From assembly GCA_023055425.1 (NCBI GenBank), contig JALGPY010000003.1:55599891-55663890 (forward strand): DNA of 64,000 bases, given 5' to 3'. Of this stretch, positions 21,407-32,160 are shown one piece after another. The position numbers were made by a program, and so were the translations under genes. Origin of the DNA: Linanthus parryae. Its lineage: Eukaryota; Streptophyta; Magnoliopsida; Ericales; Polemoniaceae. The notes under the pieces are model-generated. The model did no database searches and was not told the DNA's origin. It saw only the letters and a program-made list of their open reading frames with translations. The stretch's first letter is position 1. Each line of letters starts with the position of its first letter.

Positions 21407-24400
21407 ATGGCCAAGACAAGAGTAACCAGACCCGTCAAGGAAGACGAAGAGATGCCGGAGCTTCCGCAGGCTCTGTGGCGTAAAGCCCCCTTTTTGGGTG
21501 GGAAGGATTTTTATCATGCGAGGATAAGAGCGAAGAGAATGCCTGATCCTGTTCCTGCTGAGCAATTGCTGACATTGACTCGCCCAGTTAACTCAGCCCT
21601 GCTCGAGTGGGTTGGTTCCGAGGATGTAGTCCGATTGGGGATCGAGAACGGGCACTTCCCGTATACTGCGATTTCTACTCAAGCGTTCGTCCAGAAATTG
21701 GACTACATGGACGAGTGGATTGACCACGTATTGGATCATCATGCCGAGATTCTTGATAAAGCCGGCATTTTCTTTGCTATCCGTGCTATGAAGGGTGCTG
21801 CCGTGAAGTTGGATCAGTCCATGCTTCTAGACCTTCTGTCCCGTTACTCGCCCGCGACTCACACGTTTCATTTTGCGGAGTTCGAGGCTGCCCCCACGCT
21901 CGAGGACGTTCAGATGCTGTATGAGCTTTCCCCCATGGGTGAGGTGGACCCCTTGAGCCATTTGAGGACATCTGCTGAAATGGCCTTGTACGCGCAGATG
22001 GAGGAGTGCCTAGCAGAGGTGAAGAAAATCTCCACTCGGTGGACCACTACAAAGCCTCTTCCGAACTGGCAGCTAGTGGATACGTCTGCGAAGAACACCT
22101 GGAACAAGTGGTTGCAGTACTTCTTCCGAGACTATGCGAACAGCAGCATCACTAAGAAGCTTCAGAGCGAGAACCCGGAGGCCGAGAATTACGTAGAGGG
22201 CAAGGGTTATCATTTAACCCTTTGTGCCTTTCTCTGTGCTTGGCTGTCGAGGTATCTGATTGATGGTCATCCTCATGACGGGGTCTTTTACCATGTGCTG
22301 CCACTTGCTGTGAGGCTCGCTCTTGGCCAGAGAGTCGCACTCGGACCCTTGGTCTTAGGCACGTTATATTACAGGCTGGATCAGCTGGTTCTGGCGATGC
22401 GGGAATCGCGTGGCCGCCTCGATGTTCTGACCTTTGTCAATATCAGCTTTTTGACAATATGGGTTTTCGAGCGCTGGCCGTCTTATGCTCCAACTCCCCT
22501 CCCACTTGAGAAGTGGTGTCCCCCAGGCGAGACAGAAGCGCGCAACAGCGGAAGGGCTGCGAGATGGTTTGGAGCAAGCAACACCAAGTGTACTTGGAGT
22601 TTGATATGCGACAAACGAAAGGAGTTTACTGCCAGGCCCTATGCCACACGTGTTGAGAATGTGCGGTGGTTTCCAAAGCTATACCCTTCCAAAGGTATGG
22701 TCTTGTCAGAAGACCTTCTCTTTGAAAAGGGGCCGCATTTCCACGAACGCTATCGTGACTTCTTCTGTTGGTGTCTGCGAGGTTCTCTTCCTGCCCTTGC
22801 AGAGCATATTCGTGAGCTCGCGCCACGGTATGAAAGACTTACAGTGGATGTTGACCCTACTCGGGTCTCGCCTCAGTTTGGCTTTGATGCGGTGGCCCCA
22901 TCGATCTGGCCCCAATCTATTATCAGAGGGTGCTACAAGCGTTTGCTGACAAAGGAGTGCAAGAAGGTCCTTATGAGCAATCTTCCCTTTGAGCAGCCTG
23001 CGGGAACTCGCAAGGGTGGTTGTTCCCAGAACTGGATCGCATACTGGGTTGCCCAGCAAACGAGGATTGAGACGGAGGCGGCGGCGCAGCCAGGAAAGGC
23101 CCCCTTGATCAAGAGAAACTCTTTTCCGTTTCGCCCTAATTGCAGTTTGAGCGAGTCTGAGTATGGTTGCTACTCGCTGTGGGACCGCGAGAATCATTTG
23201 TGCCCCGATTTCATTCTGAAGGAGCAAGTCGACGCAATCAAGAAGGGTGACGCGCAGGTCATCAAATATAGCAAGGCGCTTGCTGAGGTAAGCAATTTCC
23301 TTATGTGCTTTGAGCCTTTTGATTTCCTCGCGCTGATGCTTTTCGTTCTGTATTGTTCAGTGTCATGTGCGGAGGTTCGCAGCTGGTGATCGCTCCAAAT
23401 CGCTGGTGGACACCATTGTTGCCACCAGAAGGAGGGGGGAGTCGTACCGGCTAGCATGGAGGATGGATGCCGAGGTCGAAACAAAAGTTCGCGGAGTCAT
23501 GAACACTTTTGCTGACTCGCTGATAGACAATCCTCCGGCTCCGTCTCCTCCTAGAGATGACCCGTCCCCTCCAGCGACTGCGGCGCCGAGAGTGAAGAGA
23601 CCTAGGCAAAAGGGAATTATGATTTCTTCCCCTAGGAGTGCTCCAGCTTCTCCCCCAGTGAGGTCCCTTTCCATCAAGGACAAAGGCAAGGGTCGTATGC
23701 CCAGCAAAGTGCGAAAAGATCTCGCGGTTGAGACTTTCGTTCCATTCACCCAAGAGGAGGAAGAGAGACAGGAGCCCCAGGCAAGTGATGAAGAAGAAGC
23801 AACAGTGGTGATGTGCGAGGAAGAATCAGGAGGTACTTCCGTCGCATCTCCTTGCCCTTTATCTAGACTTCTTTGTAGTTCTTTTCTTTGAACCAAATAT
23901 GTATTTGCAGATGATGATGATGAAACCGTCGGTGGCCTTGTGGCCAAGAGGCAAAAGAGAGATGCCCATTCTGGCATTTCAGATGATCCTATAAGCGAGG
24001 ATGTTCTTGCTGAATCCCGGAAGACAGCCGCGGAGGCTGCTGAAAGAAGAAGGCAGCGAGAGGAAGAGGAGCTCGAGCGTGTGAAACAGCGGAGCCTCGA
24101 GGAGCTGCATGTTGACGACTTAGTGCGTCCAGTCGGCGAGGAAGACGAGCTTCCCGAAGAAGTGGCTCCTCATGGGGAGGAGGAAGATGAGGTTCCTGGA
24201 GGGGAGGCAGCAGAGCTAGAGCAAGTCCAAGCGGACTTCGCAGAGATTGCAGGCGGCGATAAAGGTGAGATCTTCAATCTCGCAGTTACTTATAGAGATG
24301 TAATTGTGGGTGCGTTAAAGCACGGTGTGTCAAAGCCTGACATTCGCCGTTGGTTGGTAAGCAAATGCGGAGAACCCTCAGGTAATTATTTTGAGTGATA

Positions 24401-25689
24401 TGCGCATACTAGGCTGTAGCCACTTGAGGCAAAATCATGACTGGTTTACTCGCGTCCCAGGTCACGCTTCTCTTAAAGATTTGCTTAGTGAGGATACACT
24501 GATAGGGCACGGTTCCACGTCCCTAGTGTATGATGAGGATACCTCAATCCCACCTTCGCGTGGAGGTGCTTATTCTTAGCTTTAGTAAAGATAACGAAAT
24601 AACTTATAACACAAGTTACCTCATATTATCGTATTTGGTATCGCAGGTCATGCTGAGGAACCTGAGCTGGAGCAGAGAAGTCAGCTTTCTGCATCCCATG
24701 TTCCAATCTCGAGCTCCCATACCGAGAAGCTCGTCGCAGCTGCTGGACACATAAGTGAGCATGTCGAGGATGTCATCGAACTCTCCGATGATGTCGAAGC
24801 TGACGCTATGCCGATGGACGAAGGTGTCCGTACCGGTGGTGAGGAAGAGAGGACAAGTGACGCTAATGTTTTCGCATCTGGGAGTGTCCTCCGCCCAGCG
24901 ACTTCGGCTGTTCCTTCGCCTCCAGCGATGACTGAGCCAGAAGCACCTATTCCTGCGTGGAGCATTTGGGGCTCGCAGGTTGGGAATGTAGTCGCAGCTG
25001 GTGCGGCCTACACTCTTCCTCCTGACTATGAGAGGTTGGAGGTCGCAGCTGATAGGAGAGCCATGGAGCGAGGGCAGTCTTCGAACAACCCAGTGGCCCG
25101 CATCCCTTCTCTCCATGAAATTCTGGAAGGCACTGGTAAGTAAAGATTTACCGTTCGCACGTCACATTATTTGCTTGCAAGATCTGACATTATAACCATT
25201 TTTGATGTCTCAGGTTTGAAGCAAACCGATGTAGACTGGGTGGTTCGAATGCGTCTCAGATATCCCCGATCGTTTGTGAGATCTCTGGAGATCGGGCCTT
25301 TTGACAGGAGGCTATTCCTTACTGAAGCCATCTGGATACTGGAGCAGCTGTCTGCGGCTACACCTGCGACCATTTCGGCCCAGAGTGCTGAATTGCTGTG
25401 TGGCATGTGCCAGAATCTCCTGTTCAAAGTCCAAGGCAGACTTGGTTTCAAATTTCTCAAGGACAGAGTTACACTGATTCGCGTAGCTGTAACTTTGAAT
25501 CTCGGTCACCAGAATCTCGCAGTCGAGATGCAGAAGGTGGAGCAGCAAAAGCAAAAGGTTGATGAAGCTTTGAAGCTGTATCAGGAAATGAATGCCAAGT
25601 GCGAGCAACTGAAGCAAGAAGTGAAACAAGTGGAGAAGCTAAGCGAGCAGTTCGAGCCCCATGATTCCTTAATCAAGAATTTGTTTTGA
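21407..25689 (+). CDS. Antisense six-exon gene of Tat element A: plant mobile domain (PMD)-like protein
   Basis: Exons: 21407-23287, 23361-23832, 23911-24381, 24461-24565, 24647-25135, 25214-25689 (stop TGA). The five introns are 73-81 nt, all GT-AG; the first is phase 0 and the other four phase 1. The product is 1,297 residues. Residues about 140-480 match the plant mobile domain (aminotransferase-like, PF10536). The signature HTFHFAEFEAAPTLEDVQML sits at about 152-171, with ALGPLVLGTLYYRLDQLV further on. An acidic, Pro/Ser-rich low-complexity middle follows, then a Gln/Lys/Glu-rich coiled coil near the C-terminus. The ATG lies just after a strong acceptor-like CAG. The gene runs opposite to gag-pol and ends about 3 kb short of pol. 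Extra antisense ORFs are known in Tat elements; the function of this one is unknown, and PMD proteins elsewhere act in silencing and development. Confidence 0.85.
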
Positions 25690-26105
25690 CTTTTCGAATT
25701 TTGAAAAGAAAACAGGAAAATGGCTGAGACATTAATGTAATGTTTTGAAACATTAATGTAATATTGCTAGGGTTTCTCCCCCTTTTTTTTTAACAACAAA
25801 CAATGAGTTTGCCCGTTTTGCCCTTTTCGGTGATTTGATTGGACATTTCTGTGCATATCCAATTATGACATCAGCAATTGATTTTCTGCTTGATTTTCGT
25901 GCTAATTTCTCGGCAGATAAGCACGCTTCCGTTGGGAAGTCCATCCGAATCATGACTATCCGTCATTTATTAGGATACGCAACTGAATCGTCGTAGCCTT
26001 TAGTAGGGTAATTGATTGTTACCGCTTTTCAAGGCGTAAGTGATTGAACTTACCCTCTTTTTGAATTTTGCTGACTCATCTTAGGCAACCGAAGAGTCTC
26101 CACAG
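25690..26105. other. Spacer between antisense gene and TATA-driven region (element A)
   Basis: The first part holds a repeated GAAACATTAATGTAAT-like motif (about 25725-25760), possibly the transcript end of the antisense gene, then AT-rich sequence with no supported ORF. It is conserved in element B (about 55320-55736). Confidence 0.4.
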
Positions 26106-26109
26106 GGTC

Positions 26110-26117
26110 TATATAAA
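26110..26117 (+). promoter_or_regulatory. TATA box upstream of short conserved ORF (element A)
   Basis: TATATAAA in the context GGGTCTATATAAACCC, 36 bp upstream of the ORF start codon at 26153. The same box is at 55311-55318 (minus) in element B. It faces the same way as the PMD gene and towards the repeat array and the 3' end of pol. Confidence 0.5.
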
Positions 26118-26152
26118 CCCTGTCTTTGCTATTTGGGTTCTTCATCCCAAAC

Positions 26153-26500
26153 ATGTGCTTTGCCGTGAGTCCTTACGACTGCTGGCTTCAACGCTTGTTT
26201 TTCGTTGATTCATGGCAACTAGGAGTTTTGAATCCTGAGTTTGCGCTTTGTGCTATAGAAATAGTTTCCAAGATCCACTTTATGAGGCTTATTGCTGTTT
26301 ATAACCATCATAAAGAGGATGCAGATAATTCCTCATGTGTGTTCGGAGAAATTTCTTCGTGTATTATGTGTGCAGGTCATGTTTCCGGCCGCCTCGTGGC
26401 GAGGTGCAGCGCCGAAGTGACCGTGCTACCGTCTCGTAATGAACGGCGGAATTCTTCTTCAGCATCTCCGAAGAAGAATCCGTTGCCCTCACATTTGTGA
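26153..26500 (+). CDS. Short conserved ORF of Tat element A, unknown function
   Basis: 115 residues from ATG 26153 (MCFAVSPYDC...). The first 75 or so residues are hydrophobic and Cys-containing, and the tail is Ser/Arg-rich. The counterpart in element B (54928-55275) has the same length, similar sequence and no stops. I recognise no domain. A GTGTGCAG|GT acceptor-like site inside the ORF means it might instead be part of a spliced non-coding RNA. Coding status is therefore uncertain. Confidence 0.35.
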   Translation: MCFAVSPYDCWLQRLFFVDSWQLGVLNPEFALCAIEIVSKIHFMRLIAVYNHHKEDADNSSCVFGEISSCIMCAGHVSGRLVARCSAEVTVLPSRNERRNSSSASPKKNPLPSHL

Positions 26501-27114
26501 GGTCGGGGTGCTCGTCAATGCCCTTGTCCAACATGACAAGGAATCCATCACCAGAGGAATGACTGCTTCGCCTGTTGTGCGGAGTATCATCTGTCGGCAC
26601 AGGAAGCTCCTCCGGCGCCTATCTTGGTCAGACAGAGGCTTTTGTCATTCCTTGGGGTCTTGGGCGCATCGTATCCCTGACCTTGCTGCTAGGGATGTGG
26701 TGAATGACGAGTTGATCTCTTCGCGGCAGCATCCATTTTGCTATAGATCTTTGGCCGCAGATCTGCGTACTGTGCTGCCGGTGTCAGGACCGGTGGATTC
26801 TCTCTTTTCTTAGTCGAGAGTTCCCTTGGCGCATCTCTGGCTTATCAGCCATTTTTCGAATGTATTGTTAGCCATGTTGGCTGTGTAGTTAGATGCGAGC
26901 TTTTCGCTTGTAAGCTGCTATCTAGATAGATAAATTGTAAGTCATTTGACTCATAATGATATATAGTTTTTGTATCATTTGCTCTCTTTGCAACAAAATA
27001 CAATTTCGCATGCGTTTCGGCTTATTTTGCCTTGCATAATGCCATGTAATTATTTCGCACATGCGACATCAATGCGCAGATGTTTCGCTAGATCATTCGA
27101 GATCGTAATTTCGC

Positions 27115-28500
27115 ATCTGTGCCATCTTGACGGATGGGCTTGCAGGTGGTCGTTGTAAATCGTATGAGATCACGTTCACAACTTTGCTATCGTAACAGAT
27201 AGTTTTTAACAAATCAATTAAGATCATTGAGCGATGCGAATTGCTATCATAGAAGATAGGTTTTATTAGAGAATTGCTTGAGATAGTTTCTCGCATAAAT
27301 TGCTATCGCAGCAGATAGACCTTTAGAAGGTCTAGCAAGATGGTTCTGCAGTTACGTTGCCATCGTAGCAGACGGGCTTGGGTGATCAACTAAAAATCAC
27401 TTTGCGTATAAATTGCTACCGTAACAGATAGGCTTGAGAAGATCATATAAGATCGCATTTGTGTAAACCGCTATCGTGAGAGATAGGATCTTGATGATCG
27501 ATTGAGATTGGCTTAAAAAGATCATACAAGATCGCACTTGAGTAAACCGCTATCGTGAGAGATAGGATTTTGATAATCGATTGAGATCGTTTTTGTATTT
27601 TTGCTGCTATCGTAGGAGATAGGCTTTGGATGATCACTTAAGATCGCATTTGCATCGGCTGCCATCATAAGGGATGGGCTTTAGATGATCAATTAAGATC
27701 GCGTTTATGTTGACTGCTATCGTGAGAGATAGGCTTTGGATGATCATTTAAGATCGCATTTGCATTGGTTGCCATCGTAAGAGATGGGCTTTTAGATGAT
27801 CAATTAAGATCACGTTTATGTTGACTGCTATCGTAGGAGATAGGCTTTGGATGATCGCTTAAGATCGCATTTGCATTGGCTGCCATCGTAAGGGATGGGC
27901 TTTAGATGATCAATTAAGATCGCGTTTGCTATCGTAAGAGATAGGCTTTGATGATCAATTAAGATCGCGTTTGCATTTGGCTGCTATCGTAAAAGATAGG
28001 CTTTAGATGATCGATTGAGATCGCGTTTGCTATCGTATGAGATAGGCTTTGATGATCAATTAAGATCGCGTTTGTATTTGCTGCTATCGTAAGAGATAGG
28101 CTTTGATGATCAATTAAGATCGCGTTTGCGTTTGGCTGCTATCGTAAAAGATAGGCTTTAGATGATCGATTGAGATCGCGTTTGCTATCGTATGAGATAG
28201 GCTTTGATGATCAATTAAGATCGCGTTTGCGTTTGGCTGCTATCGTAAGAGATAGGCTTTAGATGATCGATTGAGATCGCGTTTGCTATCGTATGAGATA
28301 GGCTTTGATGATCAATTAAGATCGCGTTTGTATTTGCTGCTATCGTAAGAGATAGGCTTTGATGATCAATTAAGATCGCGTTTGCGTTTGGCTGCTATCG
28401 TAAAAGATAGGCTTTAGATGATCGATTGAGATCGCGTTTGCTATCGTATGAGATAGGCTTTGATGATCAATTAAGATCGCGTTTGCGTTTGCTGCTATTG
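27115..28500. repeat. Tandem-repeat array of Tat element A
   Basis: Roughly 30 units of about 37-53 bp with the consensus core GCTATCGTAAGAGATAGG, then a TTTGATGATCA stretch, then a GATCGCGTTTGC end. Each unit contains CTATC...GATAG and GATC...GATC dyads. From about 27900 long and short units alternate (TTTGGCTGCTATC versus TTTGCTATC), forming a higher-order pattern. The 5' units are diverged. Such arrays between pol and the 3' LTR are known in Tat/Ogre elements and can seed satellite DNA. Confidence 0.9.
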
Positions 28501-28718
28501 CAGCAAATAAATCATTGTTAACAGTAATAACAAATTAAATAGAGCGATATAAACAGCTAGAAATATGAACTTCTCATTTGGGAGAATTCTTTTATTATGA
28601 CATTCTCATATGTGAGAGATAGGATTACAATCCTCTCATATGGGAGAGGAGATTGCGTTAATCATAGCCACATGAGACATTAAGCAACGTTATCATAAAA
28701 CGTATGAAATAAGAGAAG

Positions 28719-31700
28719 TCAAGGATAGTACTTCTTGATCCAGCGCATGTTGACTGAGCTTGGAGTTGTGGTTGTGCCGTGCAACCTTCGTATGCTGCAG
28801 TAGCCGCTATCGAAGACTTCTGTGACTTCGAAGGGTCCTTCCCAATTAGCTGCGAACTTTGGGTGAGTTGCTTCTCGCATGCAGTGATCAGATGCGCGCA
28901 AGACCAGGTCGCCAACTGCGAAATCCCGTCGCTGGACTGTCTTGTTATAGGCACGAGCGATTCTCTCTTGGTACCGCTTGTTAGTCCTTTTGGCTTGTTC
29001 TCGCTTTTCTTCCAGCAAGACTAAATCATGATCGCGTTGATTTTCGTAGAGTGCATGGAAGGCCAGCCTTGCCGAATTGACTCTGACCTCCGCAGGTACC
29101 ACAGCCTCGGCCCCATAACATAGTAGAAATGGCGAGGCCCCTGTAGGTGTCCTTGGAGAAGTTCTGTAGGCCCACAGAGCTATGTTAAGGGAGTCGGCCC
29201 ACTTCTTGTGGTCATCTGCGACCATCTTGCTCAGAATTCTCAACAGCGTTTTGTTAGTCGCTTCGGCTTGTCCGTTTCCCTTTGGATAATAGGGGGTAGA
29301 GCATATCTGCCTGATATTGTACTCCGCGAGTTTTGTAGCTACCTGACGATTAACAAAAGGAGTACCGTTATCTGAAAGAATAGTGTTTGGGATTCCAAAC
29401 CTGCATACGATGTTTTCCTGGATGAAGTTAACCACAGCCAGCGCGTTTGCCGTCTTTAGTGGTATTGCTTCCACCCATTTAGTGAACAGCTCGGTTGCAG
29501 TGAGAATGAAATGGTTCCCATGTGACGTTGGTCGGATGGGTCCGATGAAGTCCAAAGCCCATGTGTGGAATGGCCATGGCGTCCCTAATGCATGTAGATC
29601 CACGGCAGGAGCGTGCACTAGGTTCCCTTTGAATTGGCATTCTTGGCAGCGTCGCACCTTGGTGCGGCAATCGACTTCCATCGTGGGCCAGAAGTATCCG
29701 ATTGAGAGGAGTTGTCTGCATAATTTCGCACCTCCCTGGTGTTCCACCTGATGAGAAAGGTCCATGACTTCTTGTGCTTCCCTGCCGTCTAGGCATCGCA
29801 GCAAGTTACCCTCGTGACCTTTTCGCCAAAGCAGGTTTTCCTGAACCAGGTATCGAGAGGCTTTCCTCTTCAATTTGTCGGCTTCTTTTCTCGATTCGGG
29901 TACGGTGCCCTGGGTGAGGAATTCAAACAACGGCTTCCTCCAGTCTGTGTCGTCATCGGTTAGAGCGATGAGTAGAGAATCTTTGATTAGTGCGCAACTT
30001 TCACACTTCCCTTGTATCAGGGCTGCAGCTGTTGACATGCCTGGCCAATGAATGCCATATCTCTGAGCTTTCCTGTAGATTGACACCTCGCTTTCTCCGC
30101 AAGCGTGTTGGTGAATCTTTTCTAACAGCTGTTGTCCCTCTTGCTCGGAGACACATCGCATGAGTATTCCTCCAGGACCCTTGTAGTAAAGGGTGTTGTC
30201 GTGGATGCAGTATCCTTTCGTGAGTACCCAGCTTTCGCTGCTGGTGCCTTTCGCAATAGCTTGCAGGATTGCTTTTCGCCAGTCTGCGTCATCCATGTGT
30301 TCATCGTCGCACGCATCTTCTGTCAATGCCGACGATGTTCGCACTTCGATGGAAATCCTTGCGGGGCATTTGTCTATGCTGACCTTAGATCCCAGAGTTG
30401 CTAAGGCGTCTGCGTGCCTGTTGTCCGCTCGGGGCTTGTGCTCGTATTTCACGTCGCAGAATTGCTGCATCAGCTTTTGCACTAGGGTGCGGTATGGCAG
30501 GAGGTTGATCTCCTTTAAACCATATTCGCCCGAGGCCTGCTTAACAATCAGTTTGGAATCTCCCATGACTGTTAAGTTGCTCACTTCCAAAGCTTTCGCC
30601 GCACGGAGCCCCGCGATCAGAGCCTCGTATTCCGCCTCGTTGTTCGTGACTGCGAAGTTGAGTTTTGCGGACATCTGTATGACTTCCCCGTCCGGCTTTG
30701 TCAAGACTATCCCAATGCCTCCACCTTTTCTGGTTGACGAACCGTCGAAGTGGAGGGTCCAATAGGGCACGTCGATCGCGTAGATTTCAGGGCCTTCGAG
30801 CTCTTCCTCGATCACAGGTTCGTGACTGTTGTCGGGAAACTGTGCCAGTAGATCTGCTACCGCCTGCGACTTGATCGCTCTTGGTTTCACGCATGTGATA
30901 TCGTATTGAGAGATGGTCATGTACCATTTCGCCAATCTCCCGCCCGGAGTAGTGTGAGTTAGCAGGTATCTTATGGGGTCGCTTTTGGTGACCACTACTA
31001 CTTTGTGCGATGCAAAATAGTGTCTCAACTTCTCTATTACGAAGAATAAAGCAAGGCAATGACGTTCGATGTCTGTGTACCTTGATTCAGCAGGCTGCAC
31101 AATGCGAGAGATGTAATAGATGGGCCTCTCTTGGCCTTCATACACCTTTCGCAGGGTCAGGCTCGATCCCTTGGCGATGGACTACGCATCCCAGAAACTT
31201 CCCCGAAGTCACGCCAAATGCGCATTTCATGGGGTTCATTTTCAGTTGAAAGCTCCTGCATCTGTTGAACACCTTTCGCAGGTCTGCAAGGTGATCTGCT
31301 TCATGCTTGGATTTGACTACCAAATCATCCACATAGAATTCCACTTCTTTGTGCATCATGTCGTGGAATAGAGCCATCATGGCCCGCTGATAGGTTGCGC
31401 CTGCGTTCTTAAGACCGAATGGCATTACCGTGTAGTTGAATACCCCCACGGGGGTGATGAATGCAGTTTTCCTTGCATCTTCGGGATCCATCTTGATTTG
31501 ATTGTACCCGCTGAAGCCGTCCATGAAACTGAACATGCGATGGCCTGCCGTTGAATCAATGAGCAAATCGATGTTAGGCAGTGGGAAATCGTCCTTAGGG
31601 CAGAAGCGATTAAGATCTCGGAAGTCCACGCAGATGCGGAGCTGTCCGTTCTTCTTCACCACCGGCACGATGTTGGCCAACCATGTGGGATGGTGATTTG

Positions 31701-32028
31701 GCTCTATGAACTTGGCGTCTAGGAGTTTGACAATCTCCTGTTTGATCTTCACGTTGAGCTCTGGCCTGAAGCTTCTGGTGCTTTGCTTGACCGGTTTAGA
31801 CCCTGGGATAATGTCTAAACGGTGCATGGTGATGCTCGTGTCCAGACCCGACATCTCGTCATATTCCCATGCGAACACGTCCTTGTATTCAGTTAGGAGC
31901 TGCAGCAGTCCTTGTTCCTCTTCGCTTGTGAGGTCCGCACTCAGGAAGACTGGCCTTTTCTTTTCCTCGTTCGGGCTGAGGAGCACTTCCTTAAGCTCTT
32001 GCTTTTGTGGTCTTGGCCTGTCTTCCAT
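28719..32028 (-). pseudogene. Pol of Tat element A, broken by a 296-bp deletion
   Basis: The minus-strand frame 32028-31138 carries RT, with FIEPNHHPTWLANIVPVVKK, CVDFRDLN, GFSGYNQI and the catalytic FYVDDLVV. It ends prematurely after DPAKG. The frame 31145-28719 resumes at YEGQERPIYY and carries the gypsy RNase H, a second RNase H (HFDGSS...GDSKLIV...RHADAL), the duplicated zinc-finger module, the integrase core and the C-terminal WEGPFEV motif. Compared with element B, 300 nt between the Lys codon and the Tyr codon are replaced by 4 nt (net loss 296, frame lost). The RT thumb and connection are missing. Everything else is open. Confidence 0.92.
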
Positions 32029-32160
32029 GCATTCGGGCGCTTCTTTGAGTTTCTCATCTAGAGTGCCCTGTGCTGGCTCTTCTGTCAGCGCAAGTTGCTC
32101 GATTTGATTGATTGGCCCAGGGACATCCCCATGCCCGTGTGAGGACGTCCCCGCGCACCT

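Noticed and set aside
27115..28500. Array resembling a CRISPR-like repeat/spacer pattern
   Set aside because: Units are contiguous tandem repeats without unique spacers, in a plant retrotransposon, with no cas genes.
28658..28954. 98-residue ORF (minus) at the 3' end of element A pol
   Set aside because: Out-of-frame shadow of the integrase C-terminus.
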